NCBI RefSeq assembly: GCF_004745485.1
Contig: NZ_RHFG01000006.1
Coordinates: 108,251 to 172,250, forward strand
Length of the DNA stretch: 64,000 bases
Reading direction: 5' to 3'
Source: Brevibacterium sp. S22
GTDB lineage: Bacteria; Actinomycetota; Actinomycetes; Actinomycetales; Brevibacteriaceae
A program made the translations under genes and the position numbers. The notes below the pieces were generated by a model. The model saw only the letters and a list, made by a program, of their open reading frames with translations, searched no databases and was not told where the DNA came from. Of the stretch, positions 35,380 to 44,141 are shown piece by piece. Each line of letters opens with the position of its first letter. Position 1 is the stretch's first letter.

Positions 35380-36285
35380 TCACTTCGGCAGACCCTCGGC
35401 GTTCGGGTCGATGTTCTTGATCAGCGCGGAGGTGTCGAGTCCGCCGAGGTCCTCGTCCATGAGCTTCTGCAGCTGCGCGTGGACGAGGGCGGCGGCGGGC
35501 AGGTCGACTCCCTGGGTCTCGGCGCCGGCGAGCGCGAGACCGACGTCCTTGTGCATGAGTGCGGCGGCGAAGCCGGGCTTGAATTCGTTGTTCGCGGCGG
35601 CCGTCGTGGTCACACCGGGCACCGGGTACCAGGTGCGCAGCGGCCAGGAGTCACCGGAGGACACTTTCGCAATATCGTGGAAGACCTTCGGGTCGAGGCC
35701 GAAGCGATCGGCGAGAACAGCTCCTTCGACAACGCCCTGAAGGCTGATCGAGAGCATCATATTGTTCACGATCTTCGCGGCCTGACCGGCGGCATCACCA
35801 CCGGCGTGGAAGATATTCCCGGCCATCGCCTCGATGAAGGGGCGAGCCTCTTCGACATCGGCGTCAGCGCCGCCGAGCATGAAGGTCAGTGTTCCCGCCT
35901 CGGCGCCGGTGACTCCACCGGAGACCGGACCGTCGATGAGGCGGAAGCCTGCCTTGTTCGCCTCGGCGTGGAGGACACGGGCGGAATCGAAGTCGATCGT
36001 CGAGGAATCGACGAGGAGGGTCTTCTGATCCGCATTGGCCAGGACGCCGTCTGGCTCGAGGTAGGCGGTGCGGGCATGCTCCCCCTTGGGCAGCATCGTG
36101 AAGACGATATCGGCACCGGCGACCGCCTCGGCGATGGAATTCACGGGGTTGACGCCGTCCTTCGCGGCTGCCTCCACGGCTTCGGGGACGAGATCGTACC
36201 CGTTGACGGTGTGACCGGCCTTGACCAGGTTCGCGGTCATCGGGCGGCCCATATTTCCCAGGCCGACCCACCCAATCGTCGACAT
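35380..36285 (-). CDS. mmsB: 3-hydroxyisobutyrate dehydrogenase family protein
   Basis: 301-residue beta-hydroxyacid dehydrogenase; the likely reaction is NAD-dependent oxidation of 3-hydroxyisobutyrate in valine degradation. Rossmann motif GLGNMGRPM (residues 8-16), substrate signature DGPVSGGVTGAEAGTL, catalytic Lys in AAKIVNNM and the C-terminal MHKDVGLAL. ATG 36285 has GAGGAGG 6 bp upstream; the frame upstream is not coding. Divergent from a LysR regulator gene, which may control it. Other hydroxy acids as substrates cannot be excluded. Confidence 0.88.
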   Translation of the reverse strand: MSTIGWVGLGNMGRPMTANLVKAGHTVNGYDLVPEAVEAAAKDGVNPVNSIAEAVAGADIVFTMLPKGEHARTAYLEPDGVLANADQKTLLVDSSTIDFDSARVLHAEANKAGFRLIDGPVSGGVTGAEAGTLTFMLGGADADVEEARPFIEAMAGNIFHAGGDAAGQAAKIVNNMMLSISLQGVVEGAVLADRFGLDPKVFHDIAKVSSGDSWPLRTWYPVPGVTTTAAANNEFKPGFAAALMHKDVGLALAGAETQGVDLPAAALVHAQLQKLMDEDLGGLDTSALIKNIDPNAEGLPK

Positions 36286-36395
36286 AATATGCCTCCTCGC
36301 ATCATGTTCAGCAACTCTTACGTGTTCCCTCTCACAGTACGCCAGTCGATGTGTGGAAGCCCGGGTGGGCGCCTCACCTATTCCGCACCGGTTAT

Positions 36396-36405
36396 GTGCG
36401 CGCAC
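36396..36405. promoter_or_regulatory. Palindrome and -10 in the mmsB/LysR divergent promoter
   Basis: GTGCGCGCAC is a perfect 10-bp palindrome, followed 6 bp later by TAGAAT, a good -10 for the LysR gene that starts at 36426. A regulator bound here could affect both divergent genes. Confidence 0.35.
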
Positions 36406-36425
36406 GCAGATAGAATGGACCCACT

Positions 36426-37301
36426 ATGGCCTCCTATGCACCTGGCAGTTCCGGTCCGCAGATCGCTCCCGAGGATCTGCTGACTCTGCTCGCCGTCGCC
36501 CGCCTGGGGAAGTTCACAGCCGCGGCACACAGCCTCGGCCTCAACCATACGACCGTGTCACGGCGCATCGCCGCGCTCGAGAAGGCATATGGCGATCGGG
36601 TGCTCGTGGCCTCCCCCGACGGGTGGGAGCTCAGCGCCGCCGGACGTCAGCTGCTGCCGATCGCCGAGGACATCGAGGCTGCTCTGGGCCGCATCGACGC
36701 GCATTCGAACTCGGCCTTGTCCGGGACGATCCGGCTGGCCTGCCCACAGGCCTTCGCACTCGAGTTCGCCGTCCCAGCGCTCGCCGAACTGCAGGGTGAG
36801 CATCCGGGCCTGCAGATCGAGCTGATCACCGCCACTCAGCGGGCCCGGCAGTACCGGTCGGGCGTCGACATCGAAATCGTCGTCGGGCGCCCGGATGCCC
36901 CGCGATCGGTTGCCAAGCACATCCGCGACTACCGGCTGCAGCTCTATGCCTCGCAGGACTACATCGCCTCTCACGCGATGCCGCAGACACTGGATGATCT
37001 GGCCGATCACCGAATGGTCTACTACATTGAGAATTCGCTGCAAGTCGATGATCTCGACGAGGCGGCCGATGCTCTTCCGCGCGGGACCGGGTTCTTCAGG
37101 TCCACCTCGGTGCATGCTCATGTGCTCGCGACCTCGCAGGGGGCTGGGATCGGGATCCTGCCGGACTTCCTGGCCCACGGAAATTCGCGTCTGGTTCAGG
37201 TCCTGCCGGAGCTGTTCTCCAAGCAGGTGTCCTATTGGGCCTCGGTCCGCCATGAGTCCCTGCGCAACGCCGGAGTCCGCAGAGTCCTGGAATCCCTCTG
37301 A
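36426..37301 (+). CDS. LysR-family transcriptional regulator
   Basis: 291 residues. N-terminal winged helix-turn-helix (about 15-75: LLTLLAVARLGKFTAAAHSL, NHTTVSRRIAALE) and a C-terminal LysR substrate-binding domain. Divergent from mmsB with a 140-bp shared promoter region, the classical LysR arrangement, so mmsB is a likely target and a hydroxy or branched-chain acid a likely effector. It ends at a long perfect hairpin. Confidence 0.92.
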   Translation: MASYAPGSSGPQIAPEDLLTLLAVARLGKFTAAAHSLGLNHTTVSRRIAALEKAYGDRVLVASPDGWELSAAGRQLLPIAEDIEAALGRIDAHSNSALSGTIRLACPQAFALEFAVPALAELQGEHPGLQIELITATQRARQYRSGVDIEIVVGRPDAPRSVAKHIRDYRLQLYASQDYIASHAMPQTLDDLADHRMVYYIENSLQVDDLDEAADALPRGTGFFRSTSVHAHVLATSQGAGIGILPDFLAHGNSRLVQVLPELFSKQVSYWASVRHESLRNAGVRRVLESL

Positions 37302-37366
37302 ATTGCTACCCGACGGCGGCTCAGCAACGTGGCGCCAGGTTGCTGAGCCGCCGTCGGGTAGCAATT
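37301..37366. terminator. Perfect 28-bp stem bidirectional terminator
   Basis: 37301-37328 and 37339-37366 are exact reverse complements; the loop is 10 nt (GTGGCGCCAG). The stem is flanked by A/T (AATTGC...GCAATTT), giving a short T-run on either strand. It starts at the last base of the LysR stop codon and lies 5 bp from the stop of the convergent dehydrogenase gene. Confidence 0.9.
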
Positions 37367-37370
37367 TGGG

Positions 37371-38117
37371 TCAGGTGGCGACCCAGCCGCCGTCGATGCT
37401 GTGGGCACTGCCGTTGATGACGGCGGCATGCTCCCCGGCGAGGAAGAGCGCGATGGCCGCGACGTCCTCGGGTTCGGCGAGCTTGGGCACCGCAGAATGG
37501 CCGAGGAAGACCTGCTCGAGGACCTCGTCCTCGCTGATGCCGTGCGTCTTCGCCTGATCGGCGATCTGCCCCTTGACCAGGGGCGTGAGCACATAGCCGG
37601 GGTTGATCGCGTTGCACGTCACTCCGTGCGGGCCTGCCTCGAGCGCGGTCGTCTTCGTCAGTCCCATGAGACCGTGCTTGGCCGCGACGTATGCGGACTT
37701 GTTCGCCGAGGCGCGCAGACCGTGGACGGAGGAGAGATTGATGATGCGCCCCCAGCCGCGTTCGTACATCTTCGGCAGCGCCGCCTTCGTGAGAACGAAC
37801 GGCGCTTCGAGCATGAGTGTGTTGATGAGCCGCCAGTCCTCGAGTGGGAAATCCTGGATCGGGTGGATTCGCTGGATGCCGGCGTTGTTGATGAGGATGT
37901 CGACATCGAGATCGGTGCCATCCAGCGCCGAGGTGTCCGCCAGGTTGACCGCCCACGCTTCGCCGCCGATTTCGTCGGCAACGGCCTGAGCTGAGTCAGC
38001 GTCGACGTCGGCGACGATCACAGAGGCACCGGCCTGAGCGAAGGACCGAGCGATCGCCTTGCCGAGACCGGATGCTCCGCCGGTGACGAGGGCGCGTTTG
38101 CTGGTGAGGTCTCCCAT
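37371..38117 (-). CDS. 3-hydroxybutyrate dehydrogenase (SDR)
   Basis: 248-residue short-chain dehydrogenase. TGGASGLGKAIA cofactor motif (residues 12-22), NNAG, catalytic Ser in NLSSVHG, Tyr/Lys in YVAAKHG, and the LTPLVKGQI region typical of D-3-hydroxybutyrate dehydrogenases, which convert 3-hydroxybutyrate to acetoacetate. ATG 38117 has AAAGGGA 6 bp upstream. The transporter gene 320 bp upstream on the same strand could supply the substrate; that is inference. Confidence 0.87.
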   Translation of the reverse strand: MGDLTSKRALVTGGASGLGKAIARSFAQAGASVIVADVDADSAQAVADEIGGEAWAVNLADTSALDGTDLDVDILINNAGIQRIHPIQDFPLEDWRLINTLMLEAPFVLTKAALPKMYERGWGRIINLSSVHGLRASANKSAYVAAKHGLMGLTKTTALEAGPHGVTCNAINPGYVLTPLVKGQIADQAKTHGISEDEVLEQVFLGHSAVPKLAEPEDVAAIALFLAGEHAAVINGSAHSIDGGWVAT

Positions 38118-38177
38118 GAGATGTCCCTTTCGTGGTACGGGCCTGTGGTACGAATCCATCTTCCACCTTGCCGGCGG

Positions 38178-38340
38178 CGATCGTTCGCCGAGGCGGGCAC
38201 CGAGGCGGGTCGAACGGAGTGCCGAGGTGGGTCGGACGGAGTGTCGAGGTGGGACCGGTGGTGGCCGATCGTACGTCGCGACAGGTGCCGATCGTTCGCC
38301 GAGGCGGGCACCGAGCAGTGCGCCGAGGGTGAGCACCGAT
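38178..38340. repeat. Direct repeats in the gap before the hydroxybutyrate dehydrogenase gene
   Basis: CGATCGTTCGCCGAGGCGGG followed by CACCGAG occurs at about 38178 and again at about 38290, 112 bp apart, and GGTCGGACGGAGTG-like units lie between. Both long copies contain the over-represented CGCCGAGGCG word. The 38118-38437 gap holds no other feature I can see. Confidence 0.8.
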
Positions 38341-38437
38341 CGTGCGTCACGGCCCGACGGTCGTGCACGGCGACGGGCGACGAAGGCGGTGTCGGTCTTC
38401 CTCGGCACCGCCTCCGTCAGCTGGTCACCGTCCGGTT

Positions 38438-39793
38438 TCAGTCGGCCGTGGCGACTCCGCGGCGCACCTTGTCTGCATGGTCGAGAGACCGCAGGTCGAT
38501 CCCCTTCGTCTCACGCGTGAACATCAGCGCGACGAACGAGACGGCTGCTGCAGCGGCGAGGTAGATGGCAATCGGAACCGAGGAGTCGAAGCCCTTCAGC
38601 AGCGCGGTCGCGATGAACGGGGCGAAGGACCCGGCGACGATGGCCGTGACCTGATAGCCGGTCGAGACGCCCGAGTTGCGCATTCGGGTCGGGAACATCT
38701 CGGCCATGATCGCGGGCTGGCCGGCGTACATCAGCGCGTGGAAGATGAGGCCGATGAGCAGGGCGAGGAAGATCACCCAGAAGTTTCCGGTGTCGTACAT
38801 CGGGAACGCGAAGAAGCCCCAGGTGGCGGTGAGCACGATGCCCACGCCGTAGGGCATTCTGCGTCCGATCCGGTCTGTGGCGGCACCGACGAGCGGAACG
38901 ATGACTGCGTGAATCGCGTGGGCGCCGAGCAGAGCGCCGAGGATCTCATCCTGCTCGATGCCGACGGCGATCGAGAGATACGTGATCGAGAACGTCACCA
39001 CGAGGTAGTAGTGGATGTTCTCGACGAAGCGCAGCCCCATAGCCGCGAAGACCTCACGCGGGTAGCGCTTGAAGACGGCCTTGACCCCGTAGTCGACACC
39101 TTCTTCGACCTCTTGGGACTGCACTTCGTCGAAGATCGGGGCGTCGGAGACTCGGGTACGGATGTAATAGCCGATGAGGACGATGACCGCCGAAAGCCAG
39201 AAGGCCACTCGCCAGCCCCACGACTCGAACTGAGCGTCGTCGAGCGAACGGCTGAGGGCGAGCAGCACGCCGGTGGCCAACAGATTGCCCAAGGGAACAC
39301 CGGACTGGGGGAACGACGCCCAGAAGCCGCGCTCCTTGTTCGGCGAATGCTCGGCAACGAGCAGAACGGCGCCGCCCCACTCACCGCCGACCGCGAAACC
39401 TTGGACAACGCGCAGGAGCACGAGCAGCACCGGTGCGGCATATCCGATCACACTGAAGGTCGGCAGGCACCCCATGAGGAACGTGGACACGCCGACGAGG
39501 ATGATCGAGAGCTGCAGCAGCATCTTGCGCCCGTGCTTGTCACCGAAGTGGCCGAAGACGATTCCGCCGACTGGGCGGGCGATGAATCCGACCGCATAGG
39601 TGGCGAAGCCGGCGAGGATCGGCGTCAGCGGATCGTCGGAAGGCGGGAACAGAACGTGGAATACCAGCGTGGCAGCGGTGGCGTAGAGGAAGAACTCGTA
39701 CCATTCGACGACCGTTCCGGCCATCGAGGCAGCGACGACCCTGCGCAGCTGAGCGCGGATCGACTTCCTCTCAGCATTGTTCTGAGTACTCAT
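38438..39793 (-). CDS. MHS-family MFS transporter
   Basis: 451 residues, 12 predicted helices, metabolite:H+ symporter subgroup (ProP/ShiA/KgtP type). Motifs: GTVVEWYEFFLYATAATLVF in helix 1, GHFGDKHGRKMLL (loop 2-3 signature), GGEWGGAVLL in helix 5, TDRIGRRMPY in loop 8-9. ATG 39793 has AAGGAG upstream. Substrate unknown; location upstream of 3-hydroxybutyrate dehydrogenase suggests a short-chain hydroxy or carboxylic acid. Confidence 0.9.
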   Translation of the reverse strand: MSTQNNAERKSIRAQLRRVVAASMAGTVVEWYEFFLYATAATLVFHVLFPPSDDPLTPILAGFATYAVGFIARPVGGIVFGHFGDKHGRKMLLQLSIILVGVSTFLMGCLPTFSVIGYAAPVLLVLLRVVQGFAVGGEWGGAVLLVAEHSPNKERGFWASFPQSGVPLGNLLATGVLLALSRSLDDAQFESWGWRVAFWLSAVIVLIGYYIRTRVSDAPIFDEVQSQEVEEGVDYGVKAVFKRYPREVFAAMGLRFVENIHYYLVVTFSITYLSIAVGIEQDEILGALLGAHAIHAVIVPLVGAATDRIGRRMPYGVGIVLTATWGFFAFPMYDTGNFWVIFLALLIGLIFHALMYAGQPAIMAEMFPTRMRNSGVSTGYQVTAIVAGSFAPFIATALLKGFDSSVPIAIYLAAAAAVSFVALMFTRETKGIDLRSLDHADKVRRGVATAD

Positions 39794-40152
39794 GGGACTC
39801 CTTCGTTTCCACAATCCGCGTCACCGTTGAATGCGCGAATCGACTTGCACTGGCACCGGCCGACTGACAGTTCGGAGAGCACAGTCCGCATCGATGCGGC
39901 TGGTGATCCCCGGCTTCAGCGGAGCATTTCGGGCGCTCGGATATTTCTCATCCAAGCATCAGTGTGCGCCACGTTACAGAGATTTTGGCAGCGACCTGGC
40001 CATAATCCGAGAATTTCCGGTGCAGATTCGTGCACAGCCGATGTGCAACAGTCAGATGTGACTGCCTTTATCTCGCAAGGTTCGCTGCGACACGATCCGA
40101 ACTGCGCGGCAGTTCATCCCCCGCCTCGGGGAGATCTCCGCACCGATGCGGC

Positions 40153-40224
40153 CCGGCAGTCCGAATCTCACCGGCAGTCCGAATCACCGGCAGCCCGAAT
40201 CTCACCGACAGTCCGATTCTCACC
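40153..40224. repeat. About 18-bp tandem repeat at the 3' end of the CopD-CtaG gene
   Basis: Four units of CGGCAGTCCGAATCTCAC (some with deletions) run into the stop region of the next gene. They lie in the 426-bp gap 39794-40219. The rest of that gap is A+T-richer, carries the transporter promoter region and a small inverted repeat GTGCA/TGCAC at 40020-40035, but no gene. Confidence 0.75.
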
Positions 40225-42277
40225 GACGGCGAGGAGGGGCCTTCGCATCGCGTTCGGCCATCGAAGCGAGCATGGCGTTGTAGGCGCGCAGCTCGGCGTC
40301 GTCGGTGCGGTCCTCGCTGCGGTCGATGCGTTTGGCTTCCCGATCCGAGGACTTCGCCCACTGCACGCAGACCATGATCGCGATGAACAGAGTCGGGAAT
40401 TCGCCGATGCCCCACGCGATGGCGCCGCCGAGCTGCTGGTCGTCGATCGCCGTGTAGCCCCATCCGGCGCCGATATTGCCGAACCAATCACCGGCGATCA
40501 GCACGTTCGAGCTCATGATCGAGATGCCGAAGAACGCATGGAAGGCCATCGTCACCAGCAGCATCACGAGCCGCATCGGGAAGACAGGGCGCTTGACGCC
40601 CGGATCGACGCCGATGAGCGCCTGAGCGAACAGGTATCCCGCGCCGAGGAAGTGCGCGATCATCAGCTCGTGGCCGAGATGCGTATCGAGCGCGTAGAAC
40701 ATGATTCCCGAGTAGTAGAAGACCACCAGCGAACCGGCGAAGTTCACGCTCGCCACGATCGGGTGCGCGAAGAAGCGCAGGTACGGAGTCTGGACGAGCC
40801 AGAGCACCCATTCGCGCAGGCCGAATGACCCGTCCCGACGGGCCTTCGTGCCGCGCATGAGCATGGTGATCGGCGCGCCGAGCACCAGCGGCAAAGGCAC
40901 GACCATGACCAGAAGCATGTGTTCGATCATGTGCGCGGAGAACTGCACCTCACCGTAGACGCGAGGTCCGCCCGAGGTGACGTAGACAAGGAAGACCATG
41001 CCCACCAGCCAGCTGATGAGGCGCAGCACCGGCCATTTGTCGCCTCGGCGGCGAAGGTTGATGAACGCCACGACATAGGCGATCGACGTGCCGATCGCGA
41101 TCGCGATCCACAGCGGATCGATCGCCCATTCGCTGAAGTATCGAGCCAGGTTCGGCTGCGGGGGCAGCGGGTCACCGGTGAGGATCTCGGCCGGGGAGGG
41201 ATCGCCCACCGGCTCCTGCGGCACCGGCGGCTGCGACCGGGCCAAGGCCACGGCCATTCCCATCGTGACCCCGAAGAGGATGAATTCGACGGTGATGAGG
41301 CGCCAGAACTCAACCGTCGCCGAGGCGGCCGTGCCCAATCGTGCAATGACGAACTGGCGGTGCCAGAATCCGATCAGCCCGAGCAGGACCGTCGCGAACG
41401 CCTTCGCGAGAATGACCTCCCCATAGGGGGTCATGAGGTCATCGAAGCCCTGCACGCGCAGGAGCGAGTTGATGATACCGGAGAAGACGATGAGGCCGAA
41501 GGAGATCAGCGCGATCGTCGAATAGCGTTCGACGATCGGCCTGAGATTCTTCGAGGCGGCCAGGCGAGTGCCCAGCAGGGCGATGGCGAAGAGTCCGCCG
41601 AGCCAGAGGACCGCTCCGAGGATGTGCAGACCGAGGCTGTTCACGGCCTGGGTGTGCCCGGAGGCTTCTGCGGAGTGGCCCATCGAGGCCAAGGGCAGTA
41701 TCACGGCAATGCCGAGCACTCCTGCGGCTGCGATGCCCTTCAGGGAGCGGGTGCCGAAGCACAGGGTCGAGGCCACGGCGATGAGGACGACGATGAGCAC
41801 CCACAGCTGTCCGTAGGCGATCTGCGTGACAAACACGCCGAGTTGGTTAGAGAAGTCAAGGTAAGCCTGGGCACCGACCGTGTCGACGAAGGAGAAGACG
41901 AGCACTGCGACCGCAGACAGCGTCCACACCACCGAGGAGTATTCGGCGATCTGGACGGACCGCGTCCACAGCGGATCGAGCGCCGCGTCCTCATCCGTCT
42001 TCTTGTGTCGGCGACCGCGCCCCCCGGCGGTGCGCGGAACGATGAGGACGGCGAACATGAGACCGCCGACGGTCAGCGACATCGCAGTGTTGAAGACGAA
42101 CTTCGCGGCAGGCAGACCGAAACGGACGACGGAGCCGGGGTCGTTGAGCAGGGTGGGATTGGCTGCTCCGGTGAAGAAGAGCGCGGCCAGTCCGGCGATG
42201 AGCCCGAGGAATACGACGATGGGGACGGTCGCACGTCGAACGAACCGTGTGATCGGTTCGAAACCTGAAGAATTCAC
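40220..42277 (-). CDS. CopD-CtaG fusion, copper/cytochrome oxidase assembly membrane protein
   Basis: 685 residues. The N-terminal half is a CopD-like eight-helix domain (ASMGHSAEASGHTQAVNSLG and HILGAVLWLGGLFAIALLG carry candidate copper-binding His); the C-terminal half is a caa3-type CtaG domain (SAHMIEHMLLVMVVPLPLVLG, AHFLGAGYLFAQALIG). Actinobacteria often carry this fusion, with a role in copper delivery to cytochrome oxidase. GTG 42277 is my best start, leaving a short basic N-terminus; the ribosome site is not obvious. A charged cytoplasmic C-terminus closes the protein. Confidence 0.85.
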   Translation of the reverse strand: MNSSGFEPITRFVRRATVPIVVFLGLIAGLAALFFTGAANPTLLNDPGSVVRFGLPAAKFVFNTAMSLTVGGLMFAVLIVPRTAGGRGRRHKKTDEDAALDPLWTRSVQIAEYSSVVWTLSAVAVLVFSFVDTVGAQAYLDFSNQLGVFVTQIAYGQLWVLIVVLIAVASTLCFGTRSLKGIAAAGVLGIAVILPLASMGHSAEASGHTQAVNSLGLHILGAVLWLGGLFAIALLGTRLAASKNLRPIVERYSTIALISFGLIVFSGIINSLLRVQGFDDLMTPYGEVILAKAFATVLLGLIGFWHRQFVIARLGTAASATVEFWRLITVEFILFGVTMGMAVALARSQPPVPQEPVGDPSPAEILTGDPLPPQPNLARYFSEWAIDPLWIAIAIGTSIAYVVAFINLRRRGDKWPVLRLISWLVGMVFLVYVTSGGPRVYGEVQFSAHMIEHMLLVMVVPLPLVLGAPITMLMRGTKARRDGSFGLREWVLWLVQTPYLRFFAHPIVASVNFAGSLVVFYYSGIMFYALDTHLGHELMIAHFLGAGYLFAQALIGVDPGVKRPVFPMRLVMLLVTMAFHAFFGISIMSSNVLIAGDWFGNIGAGWGYTAIDDQQLGGAIAWGIGEFPTLFIAIMVCVQWAKSSDREAKRIDRSEDRTDDAELRAYNAMLASMAERDAKAPPRRR

Positions 42278-42458
42278 TGCGCGCAGACCGCCCCTTCTGA
42301 CATGCCTCCAGGATATCGCTCGGCGACGGCAGACTGCCAACCGGCGGATCCGTTCGTGGCCGAGATCTCGGGGAGCCGCCTCGGCGAGGGTGGCTGATGT
42401 CCTCCGGAGTGCGGGTGATATCGCCCGGGAAGACGAGTCCACCTCTTCGGAGACAGCA

Positions 42459-42488
42459 AATGGCCCGGATCAGTCGATCCGGGCCATT
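42459..42488 (-). terminator. Hairpin terminator downstream of hup
   Basis: AATGGCCCGGATC and GATCCGGGCCATT form a perfect 13-bp stem with loop AGTC, beginning 18 bp after the hup stop codon; the minus strand continues TTTG. Likely terminator of the rpmB-rpmG-rpsN-hup cluster. Confidence 0.8.
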
Positions 42489-42505
42489 CGACGCTGCTGC
42501 GTAGA

Positions 42506-42793
42506 TCAGTTCGGGCTGCCAGCGGCACCCTTCAGCTTCGAACCAGCGGACAGCTTGACGGAGTAGCCGGCCTTGATCTGGATCTCTTCACCGGTCTGCG
42601 GGTTGCGACCCTTGCGAGCGGCACGCTCGGTGCGCTCAACGGAGAGCCAGCCGGGGATGGTGAGCTTTTCGCCCTTGGCCACGACGTCGGAGAAGACATC
42701 GAAGACACCATCGAGCACGTCCGAGACCTGCTTCTGGGTCAGGCCGGACTTCTCGGCAACTTCTGCAACGAGCTCACTGCGGTTCTTAGCCAT
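42506..42793 (-). CDS. hup: HU-family DNA-binding protein
   Basis: 95-residue histone-like protein with the full HU fold (MAKNRSELVAEVAEKSGLTQ; GRNPQTGEEIQI arm). It lacks the Lys/Ala-rich C-terminal tail of mycobacterial HupB, having only a short SKLKGAAGSPN end. AAGGAGGA 8 bp upstream. It lies 69 bp after rpsN. Confidence 0.95.
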   Translation of the reverse strand: MAKNRSELVAEVAEKSGLTQKQVSDVLDGVFDVFSDVVAKGEKLTIPGWLSVERTERAARKGRNPQTGEEIQIKAGYSVKLSAGSKLKGAAGSPN

Positions 42794-42862
42794 AAAAGTG
42801 TCCTCCTTAGGACAAGTCGGTAGGTCACCGGTCCGTTTTTCCGATGACGAACTTCCTCGAGA

Positions 42863-43168
42863 TTACCAGCTCGACTTAGTAACGCCGGGCAACTCGCCGT
42901 TGTGTGCCATTTCGCGGAAACGAACTCGCGAGAGTCCGAACTTCCGGAGGTAGCCACGCGGACGACCGTCAACCTGGTCGCGGTTGCGAACGCGGACCGG
43001 CGAAGCGTCGCGGGGAAGCTTCTGCAGCGCGAGGCGTGCCTCTTCGCGCTGTTCATCGGTGGAATCAGGGTGGGTCAGCTGACGCTTGAGAGTCGCGCGG
43101 CGCTCTGCATAGCGCTCAACGATGACGCGACGCTGCTTGTCTTTTGCGATCTTTGACTTCTTAGCCAT
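42863..43168 (-). CDS. rpsN: 30S ribosomal protein S14, zinc-independent long form
   Basis: 101 residues, the long S14 type that lacks the CxxC zinc ribbon of the 61-residue form. [14 protein letters not shown] and [19 protein letters not shown] are family landmarks. It starts 6 bp before the end of rpmG spacing, i.e. directly after rpmG. Same order rpmB-rpmG-rpsN as the Zur-controlled cluster of mycobacteria. Confidence 0.95.
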   Translation of the reverse strand: MAKKSKIAKDKQRRVIVERYAERRATLKRQLTHPDSTDEQREEARLALQKLPRDASPVRVRNRDQVDGRPRGYLRKFGLSRVRFREMAHNGELPGVTKSSW

Positions 43169-43174
43169 GTGCGC

Positions 43175-43342
43175 TCAGCGCTCCTCTCGGAAATCGACGT
43201 GCTTGCGGACTACGGGATCGTACTTCTTCAGCACGATGCGGTCCGGAGTGTTGCGGCGGTTCTTGCGGGTCACGTAGGTGAACCCGGTGCCGGCCGTCGA
43301 CTTGAGCTTGATGATGGGACGAACATCCTGTGCCTTAGCCAT
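43175..43342 (-). CDS. rpmG: 50S ribosomal protein L33
   Basis: 55 residues: begins [18 protein letters not shown] and ends [14 protein letters not shown]. No cysteine is present, so it is the zinc-independent form. ATG overlaps the rpmB stop codon (ATGA). Confidence 0.95.
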   Translation of the reverse strand: MAKAQDVRPIIKLKSTAGTGFTYVTRKNRRNTPDRIVLKKYDPVVRKHVDFREER

Positions 43343-43578
43343 CAGAGCTTCACTCCCTTGGCGATGAGTTCGTTGACCACAGCGTCGATTCCGCGAGCGT
43401 CGATGACCTTGATGCCCTTAGCGGACAGGGTCAGCGTGACGCTGCGGCGCAGCGACGGAACGTAGTAGCGCTTTTTCTGAATGTTCGGGTTGAAGCGACG
43501 CTTCGTGCGGCGCTTCGAGTGGGACACATTGTGTCCGAAACCGGGGACTGCCCCGGTTACCTGGCAGGTTGCTGCCAT
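43342..43578 (-). CDS. rpmB: 50S ribosomal protein L28
   Basis: 78 residues. [20 protein letters not shown] and [11 protein letters not shown] are typical; only one cysteine, so no zinc site. ATG 43578 has GGAGGAGAGAC directly upstream; an upstream in-frame ATG is less likely. First gene of the ribosomal cluster. I looked upstream for a Zur-type 7-1-7 palindrome and did not see one, so this may be the housekeeping set rather than a zinc-starvation set. Confidence 0.95.
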   Translation of the reverse strand: MAATCQVTGAVPGFGHNVSHSKRRTKRRFNPNIQKKRYYVPSLRRSVTLTLSAKGIKVIDARGIDAVVNELIAKGVKL

Positions 43579-44141
43579 GTCTCTCCTCCAGTTCACAAGT
43601 TACCGACTCTCGAAACAAGCTCCTGCGGGATCACACTTCAGTGTCATCCCCGCTCGCTTGCGCCGATGTCGGAAGACATCAACAAATTTTCTCGACTGTC
43701 ACCGTGAAAATTGTGTACGCCGAAACAGGTCTGCCCGTTCGGGCGAGATGTCTCACCAGCGCTGAAGCCGTAGCCTGTGAGAGATGGCCGAAGCTGGAGT
43801 GCAGCGGTGGGTGAGCACCATGAGTGTCCCAGCAGATCGGTCGGTGACCTGGCTGCTACGACACAACAAGAATCAATCTTACTGAGATCGCGGGCCGGAG
43901 GGCAAATTCATCGCGGCTTCTGCGGTGGATCTTCGTCACTGACCTCTGCCACTCGGAAGGCCCGTTGTCGTCTCCATGGGCGCACGGAGGAACTTTCACA
44001 GCTGAGGTCAAGGCAACTCGGTGATTTCCGCAGTAGGCTTTCGTCGGCAACGCGTCCTGTCGGCGATCCTGTTGAACGCCTACGCGACTCGTGCCAAGGT
44101 AAGTAGATGATTGCCACCACACCTGGCATTCAGGAGGACTG
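43579..44141. other. 563-bp gap between rpmB and the next gene
   Basis: Holds two divergent promoter regions. I see a 6-bp stem GATGTC-GGAA-GACATC (43665-43680) and AATTTTC/GAAAATT (43685-43712) in the rpmB leader, and nothing recognisable from about 43740 to 44130: no tRNA, RNase P, tmRNA or SRP RNA motifs. Confidence 0.5.

Noticed and set aside
38342..40828. 828-codon open frame on the + strand
   Set aside because: Runs antisense to the MHS transporter and CopD-CtaG gene and across intergenic repeats; no recognisable protein.
43579..43712. Zur operator upstream of rpmB
   Set aside because: The AATTTTC/GAAAATT pair has a 14-nt spacer, not the compact 7-1-7 Zur palindrome.
43740..44130. Hidden structural RNA (RNase P, tmRNA, SRP RNA, tRNA)
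   Set aside because: No conserved core sequences or cloverleaf were found by eye.
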